Positions 18,166 to 26,980 of a stretch of 44,050 nt of DNA are shown in pieces. Under the pieces are notes generated by a model, which saw nothing but the letters and a program-made list of their open reading frames with translations, had not been told where the DNA came from and searched no databases. Origin of the DNA: Candidatus Rokuibacteriota bacterium (GTDB lineage: Bacteria > Methylomirabilota > Methylomirabilia > Rokubacteriales > CSP1-6); contig QHSP01000059.1 in assembly GCA_003220495.1 (NCBI GenBank), positions 1-44,050 of the forward strand. Reading direction: 5' to 3'. Made by a program: the position numbers and the translations under genes. How positions within the stretch are numbered: position 1 is the stretch's first letter; every line of letters begins with the position of its first letter.

Positions 18166-18654
18166 CTACCGGCTACCGTTCGGGACGAATTGCATCGGGG
18201 CGATGCGCCACTGGTAGACACCGACGTTGACCTGATCGAGCACCCAGCGCTCGGGAATCCAGGTGCCGGTCGGCGTCTCGGTGACGTAGAAGCCCGGGAC
18301 CTGCGCGAACATCGTCTGGTATCGGGCAGGAACACCTTCCGGCGTGGGCACGTACACCTGCATCGCCACCGGTTGCGGCGGCATCCAGACCTGGCGCACG
18401 GCGTAGCCGAGGCCCGCGTTGGGCAGCATCGGGTGCGGGTTATTGAGGGCGTGCGGCTCGTCGCTAAAGGGAATCGACTCGCGGGAGCCAGAGGTGCCGG
18501 GCGGTACCACCCTGAACGGCCCGTTCGGATTCGGTCGAACGACGAACACTGGGGCCTGCGGGTTCGGCGTGCTCAACCCGGTCGTTTGCGCCGCGGCCGG
18601 GCTCAGCGCACCGACCGCCAGCAGAAGCCCGATAATCACCCCGAGAACCCGCAT
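18166..18654 (-). CDS. Secreted hypothetical protein
   Basis: A 162-residue protein that I do not recognise. ATG 18654 is preferred because a clear signal peptide (MRVLGVIIGLLLAVGALSP, cleavage near AAAQ) follows. The mature part is rich in Pro, Asn and Val, with a PxPQAPVFVVRPNPNGPF segment, and has one late region VPGFYVTETPTGTWIPERWVLDQ that looks like a folded domain core. It should be periplasmic or extracellular. The frame is open further upstream, where it encodes a cupin fragment (separate entry). A TATACT box lies just before the ATG. Confidence 0.65.
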   Translation of the reverse strand: MRVLGVIIGLLLAVGALSPAAAQTTGLSTPNPQAPVFVVRPNPNGPFRVVPPGTSGSRESIPFSDEPHALNNPHPMLPNAGLGYAVRQVWMPPQPVAMQVYVPTPEGVPARYQTMFAQVPGFYVTETPTGTWIPERWVLDQVNVGVYQWRIAPMQFVPNGSR

Positions 18655-18660
18655 ATCGTC

Positions 18661-18666
18661 AGTATA
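18661..18666 (-). promoter_or_regulatory. -10 box of a probable leaderless promoter
   Basis: TATACT on the minus strand ends seven bases before the first base of the ATG at 18654, so initiation would fall on or next to the start codon. No Shine-Dalgarno sequence and no good -35 were found. Confidence 0.4.
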
Positions 18667-18681
18667 CCCCACCAAAGGTGA

Positions 18682-18795
18682 CGGCCCACCGTCCTCGCCG
18701 GGCGCGATGGTCATGACGGCCGTCTGGCTGCGCTCGGTCTGCTGGAGCACGCGGAAGAAGCGGCCGCGGTGCGCGAGCGCGTCGACGAGGTCCAT
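18682..18795 (-). pseudogene. N-terminal fragment of a cupin protein gene
   Basis: Thirty-eight codons from ATG 18795 read MDLVDALAHRGRFFRVLQQ then TERSQTAVMTIAPGEDGGP. This resembles the first strands of small cupin proteins, where the next residues should be the metal-binding His-x-His motif. That motif is missing: the similarity stops after GEDGGP and the frame runs into the following secreted-protein gene. It lies five bases downstream of the rpe stop. Best read as a deletion remnant; the match rests on family memory. Confidence 0.5.
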
Positions 18796-18800
18796 CGCGA

Positions 18801-19454
18801 TCAGGCCGCCGTCGCGGCGGCTCGTATCGCGCGGACGGCGTCAGCCGGGTCGGCGGCGCCGAACACGGCCGAGCCGGCCACGAGGGTGGAGGCGCCGTCC
18901 TCGGCGAGCGACCTGGCGAGGTCGGCCTTCACACCGCCGTCGACCGAGACGTCGACGGACCGAGTCCCCAGGAGCTTCTTGAGCTCGCGGATCTTCCGAT
19001 GGGCGCTCGGGATGAACGACTGACCGCCGAAGCCCGGGTTGACCGACATCACCAGCACGAGGTCGAGGTCGTCGAGCACGAACTCCAGGGCCGAGGGCGG
19101 CGTCGACGGGTTCAGCGCGACACCGGCGCGCGCGCCGAGCTCTCGGATCTGGGCGAGCGTGCGCTGCAGGTGTGTGCAGGCCTCGACGTGCACCGTGACC
19201 ATGTCGGCGCCGGCCGCGACGAACTCGGGGACGTAGCGCTCGGGCTCGACGATCATCAGGTGGACGTCGAGCGGCAGCCGCGTGCGCTTGCGGATCGCCG
19301 CGACCACGACCGGACCGATCGTGATGTTCGGGACGAACCGCCCGTCCATGACGTCGACGTGGAGCTGGTCGGCGCCGCCGGCCTCGACGCGCGCGATGTC
19401 GGTGGCGAGCGCGGCGAAGTCGGCCGAGAGGATCGACGGCGCGATCTTGATCAC
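18801..19454 (-). CDS. rpe: Ribulose-phosphate 3-epimerase
   Basis: A 217-residue TIM-barrel epimerase interconverting ribulose-5-phosphate and xylulose-5-phosphate. Landmarks: [28 protein letters not shown] (metal His and catalytic Asp), [21 protein letters not shown] and DGGVK. Start is GTG 19454, overlapping the rsmB stop as GTGA. The open frame upstream of that GTG lies within rsmB in another frame and is rejected. Confidence 0.95.
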   Translation of the reverse strand: MIKIAPSILSADFAALATDIARVEAGGADQLHVDVMDGRFVPNITIGPVVVAAIRKRTRLPLDVHLMIVEPERYVPEFVAAGADMVTVHVEACTHLQRTLAQIRELGARAGVALNPSTPPSALEFVLDDLDLVLVMSVNPGFGGQSFIPSAHRKIRELKKLLGTRSVDVSVDGGVKADLARSLAEDGASTLVAGSAVFGAADPADAVRAIRAAATAA

Positions 19455-20878
19455 GGAGCTGTTATACCCGAAAGCTCGGAGCGGCGGAAGCGGACGGCTG
19501 AGAATCCGTCGGTGCCATGGCGGTGCGGCAGGCACCGGAGCCAGCCATCGGAGTCGAGCGGCAGCGGGAAGCCCTCGGGTGGATCGACGCGGAAGTCCGG
19601 CTTCGCCGCGAGGAACGCCTGCGCGACAGCGTCGTTCTCCTCGGGCTCGAGGGAGCACGTCGCATAGACCAGCCGACCACCCGGCCGGACCATGGTCGCG
19701 GCGGCGCCGAGTATGTCCGCCTGGCGTCGGCTCGCCAGGGCGAGGTCGGAGGGTTGTCGTCGCCACTTCACTTCGGGGTTGCGTCGCAGGACGCCGAGGT
19801 TCGAGCACGGCGCGTCGACGAGCACCCCGTCGCACGCGCCGCGGAACTCCGGCGCGAGCGCTTCGACCGCACCGTCGCGTGTGTCGATGATCGAGATGCC
19901 GAGCCGCGCGGCCGCCTCGCCGACCCGCGCCAGGCGTGCGCGCTCACGGTCGAAGGCGAGGATGCGGCCGCGGTTGTCCATGAGCTCCGCCAGATGGGTG
20001 GTCTTGGTCCCGGGCGCCGCGCACACGTCGGCGACCGTCGAGCCGGGCTCGGGCGCCAAAAGCCGCGCGATCAGCATCGACGCTTCGTCCTGCACGGCGA
20101 AGCCGCCGTCGGCGAAGGCGCGCCACTCGCCGGGGGCGCCGCCCGGGCCCACCACGAGCCCCTCGGGGGCCAGGCGCGTCGGCCGACAGTCGAGCCCGTC
20201 CTCGTCGGCGAGGCGCCGGCCGAGCGCCTCCCGCGTGGTCCGAAGCCTGTTCGCGCGCAGGGTCAGAGGCGGCCGCTCGTTCAGCGCGCGCATCAGCAAC
20301 TCGGCATCCTCGCGACCATAGCGGGCCACCCATCGCTCGACGATCCACGTGGGAAAGGAGCAGCGCGCCGCCAGGGCCTCGCGCGGGTTGCGCGGCGGCG
20401 CCGGCTCGCGCTCGCGCGCGCCTCGCCGGGCGAACGAGCGGAGCACGGCGTTGACGAAGGCGCTCACACCCGGTGTACGCGGCGCCAGCGTGACGGCGTC
20501 GTTGACCGCGGCGAACGCCGGGACGCGCTCGAGGAACGCGATCTGATACGCGGTCATTCGCAAGAGGACGCGCACGCGCGGGTCGAGCGACTCGAGCCGG
20601 CGACGAGAGTGTGGCGCCAGGATCCAGTCGAGATAGCGCTGCCAGCGGAGGGTGCCGTACGCGAGCTCGGTGGCGAGCGCGGCGTCGCGGGTTTCCAGGC
20701 GGCGCGACGTCAGCTCGGTCTCGAGCGCGCTGTCGGCAAAGCTCGCGTCGACCTCGACCCGCTCGAGCACGTGCGCCGCGACTTCGCGGGCGGGGGACGC
20801 CGGGCGGGTGGTGGCCATGCGACCGGCTCTGGCGCCCCGGCTTCCGGCCGGCCTCGCTCGCCGGCGCGGCGGGGTCAC
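19451..20878 (-). CDS. rsmB: 16S rRNA (cytosine967-C5)-methyltransferase RsmB
   Basis: A 475-residue protein with an N-terminal NusB-like RNA-binding domain and a C-terminal Rossmann methyltransferase. SAM-site motif [15 protein letters not shown] is present; the two catalytic cysteines are in DAPCSNLG and [13 protein letters not shown] 20878 overlaps the fmt stop as GTGA, like other junctions in this operon; an ATG at 20818 would remove an arginine-rich stretch of 20 residues and is a fair alternative. Confidence 0.93.
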   Translation of the reverse strand: MTPPRRRARPAGSRGARAGRMATTRPASPAREVAAHVLERVEVDASFADSALETELTSRRLETRDAALATELAYGTLRWQRYLDWILAPHSRRRLESLDPRVRVLLRMTAYQIAFLERVPAFAAVNDAVTLAPRTPGVSAFVNAVLRSFARRGAREREPAPPRNPREALAARCSFPTWIVERWVARYGREDAELLMRALNERPPLTLRANRLRTTREALGRRLADEDGLDCRPTRLAPEGLVVGPGGAPGEWRAFADGGFAVQDEASMLIARLLAPEPGSTVADVCAAPGTKTTHLAELMDNRGRILAFDRERARLARVGEAAARLGISIIDTRDGAVEALAPEFRGACDGVLVDAPCSNLGVLRRNPEVKWRRQPSDLALASRRQADILGAAATMVRPGGRLVYATCSLEPEENDAVAQAFLAAKPDFRVDPPEGFPLPLDSDGWLRCLPHRHGTDGFSAVRFRRSELSGITAP

Positions 20879-21825
20879 GACGCGGGCCGGACGGCGTCCG
20901 GTTTCGCGAACATGGCGCCGGGCGCGACGCGCGCGCCACGAAGGTAGTCCGACCAGGACATCGCACGCCGGTTCTCGGGCTGAACCTCGACGGGACGGAG
21001 CCAGCCGTCCGAGGTGGCGATCGCGAGCTCGTCGCGCTCAGCGGGCGGGCGCTCCAGAGTGCCCGGCGCGAGCGCCTGCTGGGCGGCGAGCGCGGTCGCG
21101 CGCCAGATGGTGAGCGTGCCCGCGGGCCCGCGCGTGAGGGCGCCCGGCCAGGGGTTGCAGCCGCGGACCACGTTGACGAGCTCGTGCGCCGGGCGCTGCC
21201 AGTCGAGATGGCCGTCGGTCCGCTTGAGCCGCGGTGCCAAGGTCGCGTCCGCGTGGTGCTGTGGGATCGGCGTCAGCGTGTCGAGCCGCGCGAGCGTGTC
21301 GATCAGGACGTCGGCGCCGAGCGCGGCGAGCCGCGCGGCCAGATCGCCGGCGGTTTCTTCCGGGCCGATCGCCGTCGACACGGAGAGCAGCATCGGGCCG
21401 GTGTCCATGCCCGCGTCCATCTGGAACGTCGTGATCCCCGTCATCGTCTCGCCACGCATGATCGCCCACTGGATCGGCGCGGCGCCCCGATAGCGCGGCA
21501 AGAGCGAGCCGTGCACGTTGATCGAGCCGCGCCGGGGCGCGTCGAGCACGGCCTGCGGCAGGATCTGGCCGAACGCAGCCACGACCGCCACGTCGGCCCC
21601 GAGCGCCCGAAGACGGTCGGGCCACTCTGGGTCGCGCAGGCGCGGCGGTTGCAGGATCTCCAGCCCTGCGGCCAGCGCCCGCATCTTGACGGGCGATGGC
21701 GTCAAGCGCTGGCCGCGGTGCGCCGGCCGATCCGGCTGCGTGACGACCGCGACGACCTCGTGGTGACGCAAGAGCGCCTCGAGGGTCGGCAGGGCGAACG
21801 CGGGGGTGCCGTAGAAGAGAACTTT
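20875..21825 (-). CDS. fmt: Methionyl-tRNA formyltransferase, no standard start codon
   Basis: Formylates initiator methionyl-tRNA. The frame holds SINVHGSLLPRYRGAAPIQW (with the catalytic Asn and His) and MDAGMDTGPML. The expected N-terminus is encoded too: codons from 21825 read KVLFYGTPAFALPTLEALL, the invariant first strand and GTPxF loop. But no ATG, GTG or TTG stands in front of it. The first allowed start is TTG 21771, which would cut 18 residues including that loop. The coordinates given follow the homology and just overlap the def stop codon. Either translation begins at a non-standard codon by coupling to def, or there is a substitution or assembly error. Confidence 0.85.
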   Translation of the reverse strand, partial: KVLFYGTPAFALPTLEALLRHHEVVAVVTQPDRPAHRGQRLTPSPVKMRALAAGLEILQPPRLRDPEWPDRLRALGADVAVVAAFGQILPQAVLDAPRRGSINVHGSLLPRYRGAAPIQWAIMRGETMTGITTFQMDAGMDTGPMLLSVSTAIGPEETAGDLAARLAALGADVLIDTLARLDTLTPIPQHHADATLAPRLKRTDGHLDWQRPAHELVNVVRGCNPWPGALTRGPAGTLTIWRATALAAQQALAPGTLERPPAERDELAIATSDGWLRPVEVQPENRRAMSWSDYLRGARVAPGAMFAKPDAVRPAS

Positions 21826-22348
21826 AAAGCGCGAAGGCGTGGCGGGAAGCGTCCTCGCGGAGACCTTCCTTCTTGATCTTCCGCTTGATGCGGTCGCGCA
21901 CCATGGGATCGACCCGGTCGATGAAGAGCACGCCGTCCAGGTGGTCGATCTCGTGCTGCAGGACCCGCGCGCGCAGCCCGCGCGCGCTGAGCGTCAGGGG
22001 CTGGCCGTCGACCGAGCGCGCCTCGACCTTGACCGACGCCGCGCGCGTGACCGGGGCGAAGATGCCCGGGATCGACAGGCAGCCTTCCTCGCCCGTCACC
22101 TCGCCGCCTCGGTCGACGATCACCGGGTTCAGGAGCGCCTGCACGCCCCGGCCCTCCTCGTCGGCGACGACGATGAGGCGCAACGAGATGCCCACCTGCG
22201 GCGCCGCGAGGCCGATTCCGACCTCGTCGTACATCGTCTCGGTCATGTCGGCGATGATCGCGCGAACCTCCGGCGTCACCTCGCCGACGGGCATGGCGGT
22301 TCGCCGGAGCGCGGGATCCCCGTATTTCCGGACCTTTAAAACGGCCAT
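21824..22348 (-). CDS. def: Peptide deformylase
   Basis: A 174-residue metalloenzyme removing the N-formyl group from new proteins. All three motifs are present: GIGLAAPQVG, EGCLS (metal ligand Cys90) and QHEIDH (metal ligands His132 and His136, catalytic Glu133). The start overlaps the priA end by 13 bases. Its partner fmt follows directly, the usual def-fmt pairing. Confidence 0.96.
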   Translation of the reverse strand: MAVLKVRKYGDPALRRTAMPVGEVTPEVRAIIADMTETMYDEVGIGLAAPQVGISLRLIVVADEEGRGVQALLNPVIVDRGGEVTGEEGCLSIPGIFAPVTRAASVKVEARSVDGQPLTLSARGLRARVLQHEIDHLDGVLFIDRVDPMVRDRIKRKIKKEGLREDASRHAFAL

Positions 22349-24156
22349 TCGACCGGATCGACCTCCACATCAATGATACCGCGGCCGGCGCTCGGAGCTT
22401 TGAACTCCCGCAGCGCGTCGTCGAGAAGGCGCGGCAGATCGGCGCCGCCCTTGGTGACGATTCTCCGGGTACGGTCGCCCCGGTCGGCGATCGGCGGATA
22501 GACGGTGAGACCTTTGCTGCCCCGCAGCGCCGCGCCGACGGCGTCGGCCAGTCGGCGGGTTTCGTCCGACTGCCCGGCGCGCGCGCTGACGACCGCGAGA
22601 CGCCGGAAGGGCGGGTAGCCGAGCTCGGCGCGGAACTTGAGCTCCTGCCGGTAGAACTCGTGGAGGTTCTGCCGCGCGACGGCCTCGAACGCGTAGTGGC
22701 CGGGGTTCTGCGACTGGATGATCACCGCGCCGTCGGCGGCGACCCGCTCGGCGGCCGCCCACGCGAGCGCGAGCGTGCGCTCGCCGCCGCGGAAATCGGG
22801 CGCGCGCAGGAGCTGATCCGGGGCCACGAACGCGGCGAGCCCGAGCGCGGCCGGGCCGAAGAGCCGGAGCGCGCCCCGCGTGCCGATCACGACGTCGGCG
22901 GCGGCTGCCGCGGCGCGCTGCGCCTCGCCCTTGACGCCCCGCGCAGAGTCGGGGTCCCAGCGCGCGATGCGCGCATCGGCAAACCGGCGGCGCACGGCGT
23001 GCTCGACGCGCTCGGCCCCCCAGCCGAAGGGCGTCAGCCGCCGTCCGTGACACCCCGCGCACGTGTCCGGCAGCGGATGCGACGCGCCGCAGACGCGGCA
23101 GACCAGCCGGGCCGCGGCGCGCGAGTACGCGAAGGCGATCGCGCACTCCGCGCAGCGGACGACGGCGCCGCACTCGTCGCACGCGAGCGATGACGTGAGG
23201 CGACTGACGACGAGAAAGACGCGCCGCTTCGCCGCCAGAGTTTCGCGGATGGCGCGCGAGAGCGGCGGGGTGAGCGGCTCGCGCCTGAGGATGCCGCGCG
23301 TGTCCGCAATGCTCACCGCCGGCCACGGGCCCGGCTCCCGGGATGGCATGTCGATGAGCCCGGACTCGGCCCGCCACCACGCCTCGGCGCTCGGCGTCGC
23401 CGCCGTGAGCAGGAGCGCGAGGGGCTCGCGGGCGGCGCGCTCGAGCGCGACGTCGCGCGAGTGCATGCGCGGCGGGCCGGGCGGCTTGTGGGCCGCTTCG
23501 TGCTCGTCGATCAGCACGAGCGTGGCGGGCGACGGCAGCGGCGCCAGCAGCGCCGAGCGCGTCCCGGCCGCCAGGCGCGCCGAGCCGTCGCGCAGGGCGC
23601 GCCACGCCACGCGGCGCTCCTCGTCGGGCACGCCCGAGTCGAGCCTCACCGCTCGGTCGAGCTTCGCCAGCCGTTGAGCCCATCGCGCCACGGTCTCGAC
23701 GTCGGCGGCGATCACGAGCACCGGCCCCTTCGTCGTCTCGAGACGGTCCAGGACGCGCTTCTCGCGGCCCGCGCCGATCAGGAGCTCGGGCTTGGGCCCA
23801 CCGGGACGCCCCGCGACGGCGGCCGCGCGCCCCGCGACTCCAGCGGCGTCTCCGCTCGCGGGCGGCGGCAGGAGCGCGGCGCACGTCGATCCGACGGACG
23901 AAAGAGTCTGGGCGGCGATCCAGTTGACGAGGTCGAGCTGCGCCCTGGACAGCACGGGCTCGGCGTCGACCAGCCGCGCGAGCGGCTTGAGCCCTTCCTC
24001 GGCGCCGTCGCGCACGGCCACCACCATCCCGACCCGCGCGGCGCCGCGCAGGGGCGCCCGCGCGCGCTGGCCGGGCGCGAGCCTCCAGCCCTCGGGTACG
24101 CGATACGAGAACGAGTGGCGCACCGGGGCGTCGAAGGCGACGTCCGCGATGGTCAT
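22336..24156 (-). CDS. priA: Primosomal protein N' (PriA), ATPase-degenerate
   Basis: A 606-residue PriA, shorter than the roughly 730 of the model enzyme. The N-terminal 3' DNA-binding domain is recognisable (VAFDAPVRHSFSYRVPEG). Eight zinc-binding cysteines are at 326, 329, 335, 338, 353, 356, 366 and 369, and GWGAERVEH and the C-terminal LGYPPFRRL follow. The Walker A site is gone: around residues 125-145, where GxGKT should stand, the sequence is LLIGAGREKRVLDRLETTKG. The DEEH box is LIDEHE (215-220). It may still load DnaB at restart forks without unwinding DNA, as proposed for actinobacterial PriA. Placed before def and fmt, its common neighbours. Confidence 0.9.
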   Translation of the reverse strand: MTIADVAFDAPVRHSFSYRVPEGWRLAPGQRARAPLRGAARVGMVVAVRDGAEEGLKPLARLVDAEPVLSRAQLDLVNWIAAQTLSSVGSTCAALLPPPASGDAAGVAGRAAAVAGRPGGPKPELLIGAGREKRVLDRLETTKGPVLVIAADVETVARWAQRLAKLDRAVRLDSGVPDEERRVAWRALRDGSARLAAGTRSALLAPLPSPATLVLIDEHEAAHKPPGPPRMHSRDVALERAAREPLALLLTAATPSAEAWWRAESGLIDMPSREPGPWPAVSIADTRGILRREPLTPPLSRAIRETLAAKRRVFLVVSRLTSSLACDECGAVVRCAECAIAFAYSRAAARLVCRVCGASHPLPDTCAGCHGRRLTPFGWGAERVEHAVRRRFADARIARWDPDSARGVKGEAQRAAAAAADVVIGTRGALRLFGPAALGLAAFVAPDQLLRAPDFRGGERTLALAWAAAERVAADGAVIIQSQNPGHYAFEAVARQNLHEFYRQELKFRAELGYPPFRRLAVVSARAGQSDETRRLADAVGAALRGSKGLTVYPPIADRGDRTRRIVTKGGADLPRLLDDALREFKAPSAGRGIIDVEVDPVEWPF

Positions 24157-24229
24157 TTATCTGAGCCTGAGGCCGGTGCTACTGGCTCCGTCCTTGCGGA
24201 CAACCCGTGCGGTGGCATCCGACAGGTCG

Positions 24230-24928
24230 TCATTTAGTGCGGCGGCGGTCGTACTCCCGTCGGGCGAGCTGGAGATCCTCCCACGCCATGCGCTTGTACT
24301 CCTCGCCGGGATTGCGGAGGAGGAAGGCCGGGTGGAAGGTCGGGATCAAGACCGCGGAGCCGTACGGGTGCACGCGACCGCGCAGCTTGCCGATTGGCTC
24401 GCGCGTGCCGAGAAGACTCTGCGTTGCCACGCTGCCGAGGGCCAGGACGACCTTGGGCTGGAGCACGGCGAGCTTCGCGGCGAGGAACGGCGCGCAGGCG
24501 GCGAGCTCGTCGGCTTCGGGATTTCGGTTGCCGGGCGGCCGGCACATCACCGCGTTGCAGATGTAGACCTCGTCGCGCGACAGCTCGACCTTCCGGGCCT
24601 CGAGCATCTTCGTCAGGAGCTGTCCGGCCCGCCCAACGAATGGAAGGCCCTGGGCGTCTTCGTCCGCGCCCGGCCCCTCGCCGATGACGACCAGCTCCGC
24701 GCGCGGATTGCCCGACCCGAACACGATCGTCGAGCGCGCCTCGCAGAGCTTGCACTTCCGGCAGCCCTGGAGGGCCTTCTCCTGAGCGCGGAGCGCCTCG
24801 GCCGGGCCGAGCAGATAGTCGCCGCCGGTCGGCAAGTCCGTGAACCCGAGATCGCGGTGATGGCGGAGGGTCTCGCCGAGCGCCCCGAGCGCGTCGGCGA
24901 GCAGAGCGCGCGCATCGCCGGTCGCCAT
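24230..24928 (-). CDS. Uracil-DNA glycosylase, family 4 (4Fe-4S)
   Basis: A 232-residue family 4 (UdgA-type) uracil-DNA glycosylase, starting at ATG 24928. Family landmarks: VIGEGPGADEDAQGLPFVGR (motif A), PTFHPAFLLRNP (motif B), and a cysteine set for an iron-sulphur cluster: Cys56/59 or 59/62, Cys129 and Cys145, with the 16-residue spacing of the last pair usual in the family. It removes uracil from deaminated cytosine, useful at high GC. The ATG lies five bases after the coaBC stop. Confidence 0.92.
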   Translation of the reverse strand: MATGDARALLADALGALGETLRHHRDLGFTDLPTGGDYLLGPAEALRAQEKALQGCRKCKLCEARSTIVFGSGNPRAELVVIGEGPGADEDAQGLPFVGRAGQLLTKMLEARKVELSRDEVYICNAVMCRPPGNRNPEADELAACAPFLAAKLAVLQPKVVLALGSVATQSLLGTREPIGKLRGRVHPYGSAVLIPTFHPAFLLRNPGEEYKRMAWEDLQLARREYDRRRTK

Positions 24929-24933
24929 ACGGG

Positions 24934-26154
24934 CTAGGCGGGCGTCTTTCGGGTGGCGGCGGCGGTGCGGAGCGAGAGGACGTGCGAGAGGATCGCGTCG
25001 GCGACGTTGGGCTTCGGCATCCGCGGCAGTGGGCGCACGCCGCCCCAGCGGTCGAGCAGGAGCACCTCGTTGTCCTCCGCCTCGAAGCCGATGCCCTGCT
25101 GGCTCACGTCGTTGGCCACCAGGAGATCGATCCCCTTGCGCTCGAGCTTCGCGCGCGCGTTCGCGGCGACGTCGTCCGTCTCGGCGGCGAAGCCCACCAC
25201 GAACGCGTTTGGCCGCCGGGCCGCCACCTCGGCGAGGATGTCCGCGTTCGGGGTCAGCTCGAGGGTGAGGTCGCGCTTGCCCTTGATCTTCGTGCTCGAG
25301 GCGTGCCTGGCGCGGTAGTCGGCGACCGCCGCGGCCTTGACGACGATCGTCGCGCGGTCCAGGTGATGGAGCACCGCTTCGCGCATCTCTTCGGCGGTCT
25401 GCACCGGGACGAAGACGGCCCCGGCCGGCGGGGTCAGCGCGGTCGGACCGGAGACCAGGGTGACCTCCGCGCCGCGCCGGAGCGCGGCCGTCGCGAGGCC
25501 GTAGCCCATCTTGCCCGAGGAGCGGTTGGAGATGTAGCGCACCGGGTCGATCGGCTCCCGCGTCGGGCCGGCGGTGACGAGCAGTCGCTCGCCGGCGAGA
25601 TCGCGCGCCGGCACCAGCAGCCGCCGCAGCGCCTCCACGATCTCGTCGATGTCGGGGAACCGCCCCTTGCCGCTGAGCCCCGAGGCGAGCGCGCCCGTCT
25701 CGGGTTCGAGCACCGTGACGCCGCGGCGGCGCAAGGTGGCGACGTTGGCGGTGACCGCCGCGTGCTCCCACATGCCGCCGTCCATGGCCGGCACCATGAG
25801 CACGGGCGCCCGGGCCGCTAGCAAAAGCGTCGTCAGGAAATCGTCGGCGATGCCGTGCGCGGCCTTCGCGAGCACGTTCGCGGTGGCCGGCGCCACGATG
25901 ACCGCGTGGGCACGCTCGGCCAGGGCGACGTGCTCGACCGCGTCAGCGCTCTGCGGATCGAAGAGGTTCGAGAGCACGGCGCGTCCGGACAGAGTCCGGA
26001 ATGTCAGCGGGCCTACGAACTCGCGCGCGTGCTCGGAGAGGCAGACCGTGACCGAGGCGCCGAGCCGGGTCAGCTCGCGCAGCAAGTAGACCGCCTTGTA
26101 CGCGGCGATCGACCCGGTGACGCCCAGGATCAGCTCACGGCCGTCGAGGCTCAT
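24934..26154 (-). CDS. coaBC: Bifunctional phosphopantothenoylcysteine decarboxylase/synthetase
   Basis: A 406-residue CoaBC, two steps of coenzyme A synthesis. CoaC flavoprotein domain spans about 1-180 with GVTGSIAAYK and catalytic His75; CoaB spans about 190-400 with TAGPTREPIDPVRYISNRSSGKMG and the later ADYR and LTPNADIL segments. Two usual catalytic residues differ: the PxMNxxMW motif reads PAMDGGMW (Asp125 for Asn) and the Cys of the flap is Ser158 in LASG. The start overlaps the rpoZ stop (ATGA). Confidence 0.93.
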   Translation of the reverse strand: MSLDGRELILGVTGSIAAYKAVYLLRELTRLGASVTVCLSEHAREFVGPLTFRTLSGRAVLSNLFDPQSADAVEHVALAERAHAVIVAPATANVLAKAAHGIADDFLTTLLLAARAPVLMVPAMDGGMWEHAAVTANVATLRRRGVTVLEPETGALASGLSGKGRFPDIDEIVEALRRLLVPARDLAGERLLVTAGPTREPIDPVRYISNRSSGKMGYGLATAALRRGAEVTLVSGPTALTPPAGAVFVPVQTAEEMREAVLHHLDRATIVVKAAAVADYRARHASSTKIKGKRDLTLELTPNADILAEVAARRPNAFVVGFAAETDDVAANARAKLERKGIDLLVANDVSQQGIGFEAEDNEVLLLDRWGGVRPLPRMPKPNVADAILSHVLSLRTAAATRKTPA

Positions 26155-26366
26155 GCCTTGGGTGTGTCGCCCTCTTCCTTCACCCGGTATTCGACCTTGG
26201 CCGCCGCGATCTCCTCCAGGGCACCGCTCGTCGGCTTCTTGTGCCGGCTCTCGACGCGCGCCGCGGCGCCGCGGTTGAGCTGACGCGACCGCTTCGCGGC
26301 CAGGACGACGAGCAGATAACGGTTCGAGACCTTGTTCAGGGCGCTTTCCAGCGAGGGGAATGCCAT
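26151..26366 (-). CDS. rpoZ: DNA-directed RNA polymerase omega subunit
   Basis: A 71-residue omega subunit starting at ATG 26366, whose A is shared with the gmk stop (TGATG). The core SNRYLLVVLAAKRSRQLNRG is diagnostic, and EEIAAAKVEYR follows. It stabilises the beta-prime subunit. Placement after gmk is the classical arrangement. Confidence 0.93.
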   Translation of the reverse strand: MAFPSLESALNKVSNRYLLVVLAAKRSRQLNRGAAARVESRHKKPTSGALEEIAAAKVEYRVKEEGDTPKA

Positions 26367-26980
26367 CAATTCTGTACCTCCAGGTCGGGTAGGGTGAGGT
26401 CGATGCGCGCCGTCCGACAGCGCTCGGCCATGATGATCGACTCGAGCTGGTCCAGGGCCTCCTTCACGTCGCGGTTCACGATCAGGTAGTCGTACCGTCG
26501 CCACAGCGCGATCTCCTCGCGCGCGCGCACCAGCCGCCGCGCGATCTCGACTTCGGCGTCGGAGCGCCGCTCGCGCAGGCGTTTCTCGAGGTCCCGCACC
26601 GACGGCGCCACGACGAAGATCAGCACCGCATCCGGGTATCGCCCGCGCAGCTGCGCGGCGCCCTGCGTGTCGATGTCGAGCAGCACGTCGCGGCCAGACG
26701 CCAGGGCGTCCTCGAGCGACCGGGCGCGCGTGCCGTAGAGGTTGCCGTGCACGGTCGCCCACTCGGCGAGCTCGCCGCGGTCGAGCATCGCGCCGAACGC
26801 GTCTACGCCGACGAAGCGGAAATCGACGCCGTCCATCTCACCCGGTCGCGGCGGCCGCGTCGTGACCGAGACCGAGTACGTCAGATCGGGCACGCGCAGC
26901 CGGATCTCGCGGCACAGCGTCGTCTTGCCGGCGCCCGACGGCGCCGAGACGACGAACAGCGTGCCGCGCCGCTTAATCAA
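26366..26980 (-). CDS. gmk: Guanylate kinase
   Basis: A 204-residue guanylate kinase phosphorylating GMP. P-loop APSGAGKT is at 13-20, followed by the substrate-binding SVTTRPPRPGE and DGVDFRF segment and the LLDIDTQGAAQL region. TTG 26980 is the only start that keeps the N-terminal strand; it overlaps the end of the upstream remA-like gene by eight bases. Confidence 0.95.
   Translation of the reverse strand: MIKRRGTLFVVSAPSGAGKTTLCREIRLRVPDLTYSVSVTTRPPRPGEMDGVDFRFVGVDAFGAMLDRGELAEWATVHGNLYGTRARSLEDALASGRDVLLDIDTQGAAQLRGRYPDAVLIFVVAPSVRDLEKRLRERRSDAEVEIARRLVRAREEIALWRRYDYLIVNRDVKEALDQLESIIMAERCRTARIDLTLPDLEVQN

Noticed and set aside
22336-24156. priA as a pseudogene
   Set aside because: No stop or frameshift, all zinc cysteines kept, and tight coupling with def; loss of Walker A looks like a stable variant.
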